DNA of 64,000 nucleotides from Streptomyces melanogenes (GTDB taxonomy: Bacteria > Actinomycetota > Actinomycetes > Streptomycetales > Streptomycetaceae). Below the pieces are notes generated by a model that did not search any database, was not told where the DNA came from, and saw only the letters and a program-made list of their open reading frames with translations. The stretch spans positions 43,765 through 107,764 of the forward strand of contig NZ_BMTS01000024.1 in assembly GCF_014649795.1 (NCBI RefSeq). Reading direction: 5' to 3'. The position numbers and the translations under genes were made by a program. Below are positions 26,297 to 34,270 of this stretch, piece by piece. Position 1 is the stretch's first letter, and every line of letters starts with the position of its first letter.

Positions 26297-26761
26297 CTAC
26301 TCCTCGCCGGAGGGGATCGGGCCGACGTATTCGAGGGTCCAGGTCTCCTGGAACTCGGGTGTGGGCGCTACGAGTTGTATCTGGGCGCCGCGGTGTCCGG
26401 CGCGCAGGGCGAGGCCCTTGTCGGAGATGATTTTGATGCCGCCGATGACCCGTTCGAAGGTGAACCTCGCCCACTCGGCACGGGCGACGCTGTTGACGAA
26501 GAGCCTGTCCTCGGGCACGACGAGGCCTGCGGCCGAGTGGTAGGCGAGGTGGATCACGTACGGGGATCCGGGTACGGATTCCTGTCCGGCGTCGGGGTAG
26601 TCGATGATCCATTCCTGCTCGATCGGGAGCGGGTTGAGGCGGTCGGTGATGACGGGGGCTCCGTGCTTGACGGCGTACTCGGTGGCCGTCAGCAGGCTGG
26701 TGGGGCCGATGATGTGAGCGTGGATCTTGTACTTGCCGGGCTTGACCGGGATCGCAGACAT
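26297..26761 (-). CDS. Beta-trefoil protein resembling I66-type protease inhibitors
   Basis: 154 residues, no signal peptide, from an ATG with AGAGGA six bases upstream. The sequence is beta-rich with three loosely similar units (KPGKYKIHAH..., PIEQEWIIDYPD..., ARFTFERVIGGIKIISDKGL with QETWTLEYV), the pattern of a beta-trefoil. Layout and the repeated W-x-I/L strands recall MEROPS family I66 serine-protease inhibitors and related trefoil lectins, but no reactive-site loop can be assigned. It lies on the same strand between a papain-like protein gene upstream and the methyltransferase/exporter pair downstream. An inhibitor role towards a protease is inference only. Confidence 0.55.
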   Translation of the reverse strand: MSAIPVKPGKYKIHAHIIGPTSLLTATEYAVKHGAPVITDRLNPLPIEQEWIIDYPDAGQESVPGSPYVIHLAYHSAAGLVVPEDRLFVNSVARAEWARFTFERVIGGIKIISDKGLALRAGHRGAQIQLVAPTPEFQETWTLEYVGPIPSGEE

Positions 26762-26871
26762 GGATGTCCTCTCTCTCGGAGCGCACCGCGGTGACCGGGC
26801 GCCAGCGGCACAGATCTCCCACCATGGCGGCAGCGTTGTCCGGGGCACAGGCGTAGATGTGGCCAAGGCGA

Positions 26872-27030
26872 TTACGGCGTGGACTGTTCGGTCACGGTTG
26901 CGAACGCGGTGGTCTTCAGCCAGACGTCGCTCATGCTGGTCGTGAGCAGCAGGGGGCTGGGCCAGGGCTCGTGGAGCGCGGTGCTGTCGTCCTCGGTCCG
27001 GCGCCGCGCCTCCACCTCGACGAGCGCCAT
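26872..27030 (-). CDS. Possible small Thr/Ser-rich peptide gene (52 residues)
   Basis: From an ATG at 27030 the frame encodes an acidic first half (ALVEVEARRRTEDDST) and a Thr/Ser-rich end (LLLTTSMSDVWLK, then TTAFATVTEQSTP). Composition and size are precursor-peptide-like, but no ribosome site precedes the start, there are no cysteines, and no recognised peptide-modifying enzyme other than the nearby methyltransferase is present. It may be spurious. The surrounding 26762-27253 interval has no other candidate gene. Confidence 0.2.
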   Translation of the reverse strand: MALVEVEARRRTEDDSTALHEPWPSPLLLTTSMSDVWLKTTAFATVTEQSTP

Positions 27031-27253
27031 CGGGGCACAAGTCGGCCAGGGCCGTTGCTCGGGCGCCGCTGACCAGGACTTCCTGATGGAGATGACCAAC
27101 CCGCCCCCGGCGACCGCTGCCGCCGCAGGCGGCCTCAGCTGATCCTCTCGGCCGCGCAGGGAAGCCCCGGCCGTCGGCGGGGACCTGGACGACATGGGTG
27201 TCGGGCGTCCAGGCGAGCGACGACGCTGCGGTCAGTGTCTCTGAATCGATGAG

Positions 27254-28309
27254 TCAGTCCAGAGAGAAGCGCCTCTGTGCGGGCTGCGTGGGAGGGGCGG
27301 TCGGCCGGCCCCGGGCGGATTCGTCGGAGTCGCTGTCGGATTCGAGCAACATCCGCCCGGGGGTGTGCTGCTGGGGCGGGTGGGCGGGACTGTTGGCGGC
27401 GGAGGCCGGTGATTCGTGACCCGGGACCCATTCCCCGCCGGAGTCCGAGCCGGCAGCGTTGGCGGCCTCCAGCGCCATGCGCTCGGACCTGGTGGGGCTG
27501 GGGTCACCGGCGTACGCGTCCGCGACCCGCTCGCCCGCCCTCGGCTTGCCCTGCTTCTCGTTGGTCCGCTTGATGAAGTCCTGCAGAAGGTTGGGGTTCT
27601 CCAGCAACGGGAGGTCGAGGCCGGGAGCGCTCTTGCCGGTGGCGGCCTTGAAGGCGCCGCGCGCGAAGGAGACGCAGTTGTAGCGGAAGAGACTGTATTT
27701 CTCGCTCTCGTGCTGGTCGATGTACTCCTTGAACTTGAGGACCTGTTCCTGCGTCAGCTCCGCCTCGAACGCGGAGGTGGCCCCTTCGGGCAGGTCCCAG
27801 TTCCTCTTCACGACGCCGGGCACGGTACTGAGCGCCTCGCGGCGCCCGTCCAGGGGACTGGAGGGGAAGAAGCCGTAGGACTTGTACGAGGTGGAGCCGC
27901 CGGACTTGGTGTAGAGGACCACCCAGGCGTGGCCGATATCGTTACCGTCCCAGTATTGGGGATCGACCATCCGGCGCTGCTTCTTGACCTGGATGTGGAG
28001 CCGGTAGGTGACGGCGTCCGACGGACCGGCGTCCGTGCTGTCGGCCCCGGCCCGCTGGACCGTCGGAGGGGTGGGCGCGCCACGCGTGGACGCGGAGCGG
28101 CGGGCGGCGAGCGCCTTGGCCACTCCGCCGTTGCCGGCGGCGCGCTGGAGAACGTGCATCCCCGGGCCAGGCGGATGGGTCACAAAGTTGGGCGCGTCGT
28201 GGGCGGTCATGGCCAGGGCTGTTTCGGGCAGACGTGCGGATGCGGCCTCTCGCAGCGGGATGTGAGGCGTACGGGGTGGGCTGTCGGGTTTGTGTTCATG
28301 CTCGGGCAT
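27254..28309 (-). CDS. Papain-like (permuted NlpC/P60-type) protein with eCIS-cargo signature
   Basis: 351 residues from an ATG preceded by CAGGAGCAGGT. The N-terminus is disordered and contains HVLQRAAGNGGVAKAL (about 52-67), the LQRxAGN motif that recurs in cargo/DUF4157 proteins of extracellular contractile injection systems. The central domain has a His in NDIGHAWVVLY (H127) and, later, a Cys in FRYNCVSFARGAF (C212). His before Cys with a following polar context is the order of circularly permuted papain-like (LRAT/DUF4105-like) enzymes that cleave or transfer acyl or peptide bonds. The C-terminal 100 residues are Ser/Asp/Pro-rich. No injection-system structural genes lie in the window. 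It is a candidate toxin; activity is unproven. Confidence 0.72.
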   Translation of the reverse strand: MPEHEHKPDSPPRTPHIPLREAASARLPETALAMTAHDAPNFVTHPPGPGMHVLQRAAGNGGVAKALAARRSASTRGAPTPPTVQRAGADSTDAGPSDAVTYRLHIQVKKQRRMVDPQYWDGNDIGHAWVVLYTKSGGSTSYKSYGFFPSSPLDGRREALSTVPGVVKRNWDLPEGATSAFEAELTQEQVLKFKEYIDQHESEKYSLFRYNCVSFARGAFKAATGKSAPGLDLPLLENPNLLQDFIKRTNEKQGKPRAGERVADAYAGDPSPTRSERMALEAANAAGSDSGGEWVPGHESPASAANSPAHPPQQHTPGRMLLESDSDSDESARGRPTAPPTQPAQRRFSLD

Positions 28310-28696
28310 ACCTGCTCCTGATGCTGAGGCCGTTGACGTCTGCCTACGGCCAAGCCCACCCGGAAAGCCGCTCGCTGTCGAGGAGCGCAGGGACAGGACG
28401 AGGGGCAGACGTACCAGTGGCGGGTTCCGGGGGCAGGACCAGGAGACAGCCGGGGCCGGGCTGAGTTTGCCTTCTCTGTCGGGACCGGAAACACGGCTTG
28501 AGCACGCGGCCCTGCCTTCGTGGGTGCGTCCCACGAGTTCGCGACTCTGGGACTGCGCAGGTGGGGGCAGGGATGGTTTCACGCCGGTTGCCCTTGATGG
28601 CTCAGGTGGCTGATCCGGTTGACGAGGTGCACGGCTGGACTGCGGCCTGGATGGTCTGCACGCTCGGATCAGCGCCGAGCCGGTCAGGAGAAGACC
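28310..28696. other. Intergenic stretch of 387 bases
   Basis: No convincing gene. The first 15 bases hold the ribosome site of the papain-like gene (minus strand); the remainder presumably holds its promoter and the end of the PH-like gene transcript. Confidence 0.35.
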
Positions 28697-29284
28697 CTAG
28701 TGCGGCGCGAGGATCACGATGGCGACGGCCGCTACGACGACAACGGCTACGGGTACGACGACGAGGCCGATCACGGTGGGAGTCAGCTGGTCCCGGAACT
28801 GCTTCAGGGGCCGGACCCGTGCGGTCTGGTCCGTGCTCAGCTCCCACCAGTTGACGACCCGCTGGAACTGCTCGTCGAAGTCGGGGGCGGGATGCATGTC
28901 GCTGCGGTAGAGCCCGGGCAGCGAACGACGCCGCCCGCCCTCCAGGAACATCCGGACCGCGTACGACGACGAGCCCTGGCCCTTGGTCTCGCGCACGTCG
29001 ATCCATCGGATCTCGTGCCAGGGGTAGGTGCGGCCGTGCCCAAGGCCCCAACAGATGGTTATTCCGTCGGCCCCGACCCTGCTCCAGCTCCGGGACGACA
29101 GGAGGAGAAGCGGGGTGAGGAGGGCGATGCTTGCGCCCGTCAGCCAGGCGAAGCCCACCGCGCCGAGCGTCACGTACGCGGCGAACCCCTCGACGACCAG
29201 GACGACAAGTGCCAGCACCACGTACGACTTTGCCGGACGATTCCGGTCCATCGCCCGGTAGTTGAGTTCGATCACATCCGGCAC
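28697..29284 (-). CDS. Membrane protein with bacterial PH-like domain
   Basis: 195 residues from a GTG at 29284 (a second GTG at 29275 is also possible). Two adjacent transmembrane helices (SYVVLALVVLVVEGFAAYVT and FAWLTGASIALLTPLLLL) are followed by a beta-rich segment with RVGADGITICWGLGHGRTYP and WHEIRWIDVRE, the pattern of bPH_6-type pleckstrin-like domains, and a C-terminal hydrophobic anchor (TVIGLVVVPVAVVVVAAVAI). Many streptomycetes encode such small PH-domain membrane proteins; function unknown. The PH-like part should face the cytosol. Neighbours give no functional hint. Confidence 0.75.
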   Translation of the reverse strand: MPDVIELNYRAMDRNRPAKSYVVLALVVLVVEGFAAYVTLGAVGFAWLTGASIALLTPLLLLSSRSWSRVGADGITICWGLGHGRTYPWHEIRWIDVRETKGQGSSSYAVRMFLEGGRRRSLPGLYRSDMHPAPDFDEQFQRVVNWWELSTDQTARVRPLKQFRDQLTPTVIGLVVVPVAVVVVAAVAIVILAPH

Positions 29285-29525
29285 CCTACGCTTGCGGCCT
29301 CGGCCGCGAAACGGCCGGGCGGGCGGCCACACCGTCCAGCCCCGGGTCCTGCACGCCTACCCGAGCTGGCGCAACAGCAATGCCCGCCCGCTCGACATAC
29401 TGGCCGCCCAACGCCGTGAGCGCGCCCACATCCGCGGTGAACGTCAGCAGCGCTGGGGCCACCCATGTCCCGAAGCGGCGTGATCACGCAGGGATGCATT
29501 CCAGTCGATGCCTGAGGTCATTCAC

Positions 29526-29873
29526 TCATTTCGTCAACCGGAAGTGCACGATGGCGATGGTGTCGGTCGGCTCGATCTGGGGGTAGTGAAACCGCAGCCT
29601 GTCGTGAAGCTCGGCGAGGTCACGGAAGCCGTCGGCTCGGGCGTCCGACTCGCTGAGCTGGGCAAACGTCTTAGCGGTGACCTGTGTGACGACACCCGGT
29701 AGTGCCACCTCCTCGTCCAACTCGAACACCAGGCTCACCGGGCCCGTATCCACCGGGTCATGGAAACGTACCGTGGTCGTCTTCTGTTCGGCGCGTACTG
29801 CATCGAGATAGTCAGGGTGGAAGTACAGGGTCTGAGTCGCCGTTGCGTGTTGCCATGAAGTGCTGTCGTCCAT
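29526..29873 (-). CDS. ASCH domain protein
   Basis: 115 residues from an ATG at 29873 with AGGG six to nine bases upstream. It has the compact beta-barrel signature of ASCH domains: TLYFHPDYLDAVRAEQKTTT (the K-T-x-T/R substrate region), VRFHDP, an alpha-turn ALPGVVTQVTAKTF, then DGFRDLAELHDRLRFHYP and TIAIVHFRL. ASCH proteins bind RNA or modified nucleosides; YqfB of E. coli hydrolyses N4-acetylcytidine. The Lys and Thr near residues 30-33 fit that family. Whether this one is an enzyme or an RNA binder is unknown. Transcribed alone. Confidence 0.8.
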   Translation of the reverse strand: MDDSTSWQHATATQTLYFHPDYLDAVRAEQKTTTVRFHDPVDTGPVSLVFELDEEVALPGVVTQVTAKTFAQLSESDARADGFRDLAELHDRLRFHYPQIEPTDTIAIVHFRLTK

Positions 29874-30036
29874 TCGACGCACCCTAACGGAACGAGTAAA
29901 CCCTCCGTGTCACACCATCCGGTGGATGCCCCGGGCCCCGGGCCGGTGAAGGTTTCCGGTCACAGCGAGGGCCGTACCAGCAGGCGAGGCGTCACCCTCG
30001 GGCACGCCCAGCCGCTGCGGGGGTGGACTACCCAAA

Positions 30037-30144
30037 TCAGCGGTGCAGCGCCTGGAAGAGGGTGTTGTAGGTGTTCCAGCCGCCGCCGATCTTGACGCGG
30101 GTTTTGAACGGGGCGTTGGTGATGCCGGGGACTCCTGAGGCTTC
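30037..30144 (-). pseudogene. C-terminal fragment of an FG-GAP/VCBS-repeat protein
   Basis: A minus-strand frame ending at 30037 reads VPGITNAPFKTRVKIGGGWN then TYNTLFQALHR. The pattern R-x-x-I/V-G-G-G-W-x-x-Y-N-x-L is the repeat typical of secreted Streptomyces FG-GAP proteins. Only one repeat survives and there is no start, so it is a truncated relic. The surrounding gap 29874-30287 otherwise contains no gene. Confidence 0.5.
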
Positions 30145-30287
30145 CGGTACAGCGCGTGTTCATGTCGTCGAGCAACGCCGAGGTGGGCAACAGGCTCTGA
30201 CTCTCCGTATGGGAATGGGAAGCAGAGCCCGGCCTCCTGCGGACCGAAGTGCCTTTCTGCGCACCGCACTTGGATAGTGAGGACGCC

Positions 30288-30512
30288 ATGCCAGAGGAGA
30301 TCACCGACGTCGGAAACGTGAGCCAGTCCCGATACGAGCAGATCGTGAGCGAGCTGCGGGTTGTGGTCGAACAGGAGACACGCATGCAGTTCCCGATCGG
30401 GGATCGCGCCTTGGAGATCGAGCCGATGCGACCGCGGGGCGGGCAGAGCGCGGCGCCGCACGGGCAGCGCACCCGGACCGCGTTCTGCGTGGGTGAGCTT
30501 CGGTCAACCTGA
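30288..30512 (+). pseudogene. N-terminal fragment of a Streptomyces DNA-binding protein
   Basis: An ATG at 30288 (GTGAGGA upstream) starts a frame with SRYEQIVSELRVVVEQETR and MQFPIGDRALEIEPMRPRG. In intact homologues, as I recall them, the Q-F-x-I-G-D-x-A-L-E-I-x-P-M-R motif is followed by a helix-turn-helix (TYRW-type). Here the reading frame degenerates right after this motif and ends after 74 codons, so the DNA-binding part is lost. Adjacent to another gene fragment, it marks a scarred junction. Confidence 0.5.
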
Positions 30513-30665
30513 GTGGTAGCTGCCAGAGCGGGCTGCCCCTGTGGGTGGAGGGCTGTTTCATACGAGCGTGAGACGCCGCCCGCGCCGCCCGGATCCTAAC
30601 GTGGGTGGCCTCTTTGGAAGAGGCCGGTGAGGGGTTCACCGGTGTCGTCGACTCATGGGGGATCC

Positions 30666-31217
30666 ATGTACAGGAATCGGATGGCACTGGCTGTGGGAGC
30701 GGCGGTGCTGACGCTCGGTGCCGTTCCGGCGGCCGCGGTCGCGGCCCACGCCGACGGGACGGCCGGGCGGGCAGCAGCTGTCAGCTGCAACAAGAACCAC
30801 GCCTACCGCTACGGCACCCCGGGTGGCCCCGGGGCCTACGTCTATCTCAATGTGGCGGGCGGCAGCCACAAGGGAGCCAAGGTCATCACCTACCCGTGGT
30901 CGGGCGGCAAGGGCAACGAGCGGTGGTGCCTGGAGCGCGGCCGTGACGGCTACGGTTGGTACTTCCACCCGTGGGACAACCGGAGTCTGTGCCTGGATGT
31001 GCCCGGTGGGCGGTACAAGAAGGGCCAGGGCCTGATCGTCTGGAGCTGCAACAAGCGCAAGAACCAGCTCTTCGACACCACCATCGTCCACACGGACAAC
31101 CCCTACACCCTGATCACGCCGTGGTACTCCAACCTCAAAGTCCACCGGGGCAAGGACGCGTTCGGAAGCCAGGTGTCCTTGTGGCCGCACCTCAACACAC
31201 ACGCCGAATGGCGTTGA
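30666..31217 (+). CDS. Secreted ricin-type beta-trefoil lectin-like protein
   Basis: 183 residues with a signal peptide (hydrophobic core ALAVGAAVLTLGAVPAAAVA). The mature protein shows ricin-B-like trefoil features: ERWCLERGRDGYGWYFHPW, NRSLCLDVPGGRYKKGQGL and IVWSCNKRKNQLFDTT, i.e. repeated C-L-D-V and Q-x-F/W motifs. Four cysteines could form two disulfides. It probably binds extracellular carbohydrate; no catalytic domain accompanies it. The ATG at 30666 has GGGGGA upstream. The frame is open slightly upstream, without a signal-peptide improvement. Confidence 0.82.
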   Translation: MYRNRMALAVGAAVLTLGAVPAAAVAAHADGTAGRAAAVSCNKNHAYRYGTPGGPGAYVYLNVAGGSHKGAKVITYPWSGGKGNERWCLERGRDGYGWYFHPWDNRSLCLDVPGGRYKKGQGLIVWSCNKRKNQLFDTTIVHTDNPYTLITPWYSNLKVHRGKDAFGSQVSLWPHLNTHAEWR

Positions 31218-31411
31218 CCGAGCGCGCGCGCCTTCTCAAGGGAGGGGGGAAGTCTCGCGAACAGGAACATCTCGACGGCCTCGGCAACAGCCTTCCGCAG
31301 GTCGGGCAGGGGCAGATCGAGGATCTCGTCGAGGCAGGCAGGCACCGTGTTCCTCCTCGGCCTCGGCATAGTGTTCTGTCCGGCGGACCATGGCGTCGTA
31401 GGCTCCAGGAC

Positions 31412-31756
31412 ATGCACAGCACCCTGACGGAACACGCCCGGTGTCTCTATGGAGACGAGTACCGCCCCACGCCGGAGTGCGGCCAGGAACACCGGGAGCA
31501 CTACTTCGTTGAGGAGCTGACCTTCGCGGACGCGGAGGAGATCCTCGCCATGCTGCGTGAGCTCAGTCCGCACGTGGTTGACGGCCAGTTGCCGGTCTGG
31601 GTCCGCAATCTGGCCTATCGGCTGGCTTTGTTGCAGCGGCCGGACGAGCCGGCGCTGATGCGTGAGGCTGCCTTGAACCTGTGGTTTCGCGGACCGGAGT
31701 GGGACGGCATCGCGGAGGACCTGGAGAGGCGGGCCGATGCCCTGGAAGCTGGGTGA
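31412..31756 (+). CDS. Small hypothetical actinobacterial protein
   Basis: 114 residues, acidic and helical (HYFVEELTFADAEEILAMLR, LPVWVRNLAYRLALLQRPDE, DGIAEDLERRADALEAG), with two cysteines in the N-terminal quarter. The start at 31412 follows CAGGA. I recognise it only as a type of small Streptomyces hypothetical protein; no motif indicates function. It is convergent with the kinase-like gene, 27 bases apart. Confidence 0.7.
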   Translation: MHSTLTEHARCLYGDEYRPTPECGQEHREHYFVEELTFADAEEILAMLRELSPHVVDGQLPVWVRNLAYRLALLQRPDEPALMREAALNLWFRGPEWDGIAEDLERRADALEAG

Positions 31757-31783
31757 TCATGGTGTGAGCCAGAGGCGGACCCG

Positions 31784-32860
31784 TCAGCGAATGGAGGAGT
31801 CGTACGTCCCGCCAAGCCGGCGGATCTCCTCCAGCGGGTAGGGGGTCTGCCTGCTCTGGCGCTGGAACTTGCGGTTGAAGTCGGACATCACTGCGGCGAT
31901 CGGTGCGTGCCGGGTGAGGATCGCTGCGGCTTCCTCTGGGATTCCGGTGGGGCGCTTGCCCTCTGCGTAGGCGCGCACCAGCGCGTAGCGGCCCTCCCGG
32001 TCCTCCCGCTGGTATCCGTACAGAGCGGTGATCAGCCAGTTCACCAGGTAGGTGGCGGTGTAACCGCGGTCGTAGGTCTGGTGTCGGTCGAAGAAGTCGG
32101 CCTCGTCCTGTGACAGTTCGAACCCGGAGGAAAGGGCGAGGCCGTAATCCGCGAAGTAGAGGCGCTGGCCGTCGGTCAGGATGTTCTCGAAGTGCGCGTC
32201 GAAGTGAAGGAGCCCGCGGCTGTTCATGAAGGAGGTGCCTGCTGCCAGTTCCCTCTCCACCATGGCGCAGGCTCGGTTGGCCCTCTGGTCTCCTGCTGCG
32301 ACCTGGTTGCCCAGCCACTGGTGCAGGTTCTGCGGGATGTACTCCAGGAAGAGCGTGACGCTCGCCGAGGACTGCTGGAGGGCCTGGATCCGGCGGCGCA
32401 CCTGAGATCCGCCGCCCCAGTAGACGACTGCCCGTTCGACGTCGGCCAGCTCTTCGGGCAGCGGCGTCGAGTCCGGCAGCACGCGCCAGTGGTGCATCAG
32501 CGGGAAGCCCTCGTGTTCCGCCGTGAGAACCCAGTTCGTCGTCATGGTGTGCACGGCGAGCTCTCTCCAGGCCCCGAAGCCCGGCCCGCCGATGGTGCCG
32601 ATGCCGTACTGGCAGAAGACGGGGAGCTCGAACAGATTCGCCGTGGACCGGACGTGCTCAGGTTGCCTCTCCAAGTCGGTGAGGGGTACCCGCTTCACGA
32701 AGACCGGGGTTCCGGCGACCTCCAGCAGGGCAGACTGCCCGCCGATACCGGATCCGATCGGCACGGCCGTGTCCACGAGCGCGCGCAGGGCGCGATCACT
32801 ACACAAGGCCAGGGATGTGGAGACGGCACTGTGAGCGGTCAGACGCGCGCCGCGCGACAT
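31784..32860 (-). CDS. Protein-kinase-like / phosphotransferase protein
   Basis: 358 residues from the ATG at 32860 (weak ribosome site; earlier in-frame starts exist). A kinase-type fold is indicated by a glycine-rich loop (VPIGSGIGGQSALLEV), a putative ATP-binding Lys (GTPVFVKRVPL), a catalytic loop GLLHFDAHFENILTD (H-x-D-x5-N like) and a metal-binding DYG in LYFADYGLALSS replacing DFG. Similar proteins are annotated in streptomycetes as serine/threonine kinase-like, with unknown substrate. It is transcribed away from a transposase relic that lies directly upstream. Regulation is unknown. Confidence 0.8.
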   Translation of the reverse strand: MSRGARLTAHSAVSTSLALCSDRALRALVDTAVPIGSGIGGQSALLEVAGTPVFVKRVPLTDLERQPEHVRSTANLFELPVFCQYGIGTIGGPGFGAWRELAVHTMTTNWVLTAEHEGFPLMHHWRVLPDSTPLPEELADVERAVVYWGGGSQVRRRIQALQQSSASVTLFLEYIPQNLHQWLGNQVAAGDQRANRACAMVERELAAGTSFMNSRGLLHFDAHFENILTDGQRLYFADYGLALSSGFELSQDEADFFDRHQTYDRGYTATYLVNWLITALYGYQREDREGRYALVRAYAEGKRPTGIPEEAAAILTRHAPIAAVMSDFNRKFQRQSRQTPYPLEEIRRLGGTYDSSIR

Positions 32861-32997
32861 GTCAGGGCACTTCACTACGGCCTCCACCTGCGTGCCGACC
32901 TCGATTCTGCGATGGATACGCAGCCCCGCCGAGCACAGCGACGCGTGACCCTGCGGTTTGGCCTCCTGAGCGGGCAGAGGGCACCCAAGATCTGTGT

Positions 32998-33400
32998 GTG
33001 ACAACAGACCTGAACACCCTCCTGACCGCACTCTACGTGAAGATCGACGACGCAATCGGAGGAACCCGGTGCCTTGGTAGACCACCGCTGCTCAGTGACT
33101 CCGAACTCGTCTGTCTTGCTGTGGCCCAGGCTCTGCTCGGATGCCCGGTGGCTGCGCTACGCGAACAAGCCTCGATGCACGACAGCGTCGCCGCCCGCGA
33201 AGTACTCCTGCGGGTGCGTCTGATGCACCCCCAGCTCGTCATCGTCTGGGCGGACTCGATCTATGCGGGCACCCTCGACGAGTGGGCCAAGTCCTTCCTC
33301 AAGCTGACGATCAAAACACCGCGGCCTCCCGCTGGTGCTCACGAATTTGTCCCGTTGCCGCGAAGGTGGGTGGTTGAAAGATCATTCTGGGCCAGACAGC
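32998..33400 (+). pseudogene. Fused remnants of two transposases (IS982-like head, IS5-like tail)
   Basis: From the GTG at 32998 the frame gives an IS982-type start (TTDLNTLLTALYVKIDDAIG, LLSDSELVCLAVAQALLG). The IS982 reading then slips one frame (SDARWLRYANKPRCTTA) and is lost. After about 33212 the original frame continues as the end of an IS5-type DDE transposase: HPQLVIVWADSIYAG, EWAKSFLKLTIKT and PLPRRWVVERS. The middle of both enzymes is missing, so this is an inactive scar from nested insertion and deletion. No terminal repeats were identified. Confidence 0.75.
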
Positions 33401-33432
33401 CCGTCGTGCCGAGGTGCCCGGGTCGTGAGTGC

Positions 33433-34032
33433 TCAGTCGCGTCCATCGGGCTCGACTGCTTGGGGAAAGCCCAGCCGGTCCAGCAATGTGTCGAACAGAT
33501 CCTCCGCGAAGGTCTCGCCAGAGCGCAGTACCTCCTCGATCGAGGCCGACTCCGCTGTGTGGCCGAAGCCCGCGGCGCGGGCCCAGGCCAGAGCATCTTG
33601 TGCCGCACCTGGCACCTTCTCGTCCAACTCCGCGCGCTTGCGGCTCACCGCCTCGGCGAACTCCGGTGTCAGCGCCCACAGGCTGGTGTCGTCCACATCG
33701 TCAGGAACCACCGCCCACTCGCCCGCCGCCACATCCATACCCAGGCACGCCTGCCACCGCCGCCCGTCTGGCCCGAGCCCGACAACCAGCGCGATATCAC
33801 TGTCATAGACCGACGCCACACACGCCGCGTCCCCCGTCCACCCGACCAGCGCCCGCAGCACCTCATCCGGGTCCGTCAGTACGTCGTAGTCGAGCTGAAG
33901 CGTCTGCCAGCCACCGGGCCGCGGCCACCATATGGAGATCCGACTCCCGTCTTCCCGCGCCTTACCGAACACCGGCGCCTCCAACAACGGACGCTCACTG
34001 CGGCCAAAGACCAGATCACCCGAAAACCCCAC
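33433..34032 (-). CDS. Hypothetical Streptomyces protein
   Basis: 199 residues starting at a GTG (34032), chosen because GGAGGGGAG lies seven bases upstream; a longer open frame adds basic non-conserved residues. The N-terminal half is beta-rich (FSGDLVFGRSERPLLEAPVF, RISIWWPRPGGWQTLQLDYD), with VASVYDSDIALVVGLGPDGR and MDVAAGEWAVVP. The C-terminal half is helical and acidic. I recognise the type as a widespread streptomycete protein of unknown function. It sits downstream (same strand) of the CHAT operon, about 240 bases from its last gene, and may or may not be connected with it. Confidence 0.75.
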   Translation of the reverse strand: MGFSGDLVFGRSERPLLEAPVFGKAREDGSRISIWWPRPGGWQTLQLDYDVLTDPDEVLRALVGWTGDAACVASVYDSDIALVVGLGPDGRRWQACLGMDVAAGEWAVVPDDVDDTSLWALTPEFAEAVSRKRAELDEKVPGAAQDALAWARAAGFGHTAESASIEEVLRSGETFAEDLFDTLLDRLGFPQAVEPDGRD

Positions 34033-34270
34033 CCTTGCTCCCCTCCGAGATGTTGGCCGAACCATACGGTCGGCCACTGACAATCACACCGAAGCACGGG
34101 GAACGATCACTGGAAGCGTCGGGAAAGGTCTCTGAGGAGCCGCGAGAGTGCAGGTCAAAGCCACTCGTGAACACCCGAGGCCAACTACCCCATCTGCACC
34201 ATGAGCGGAGTTCACGGTCGGGCTCTGAAGGGAAGGCTGAGCGGAGCGGACACGTAGTGGCCCGGCACGC

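Noticed and set aside
26297..27030. RiPP biosynthetic cluster
   Set aside because: Apart from a methyltransferase and an exporter there is no cyclase, radical-SAM, ATP-grasp or YcaO enzyme; kept only as a low-interest observation.
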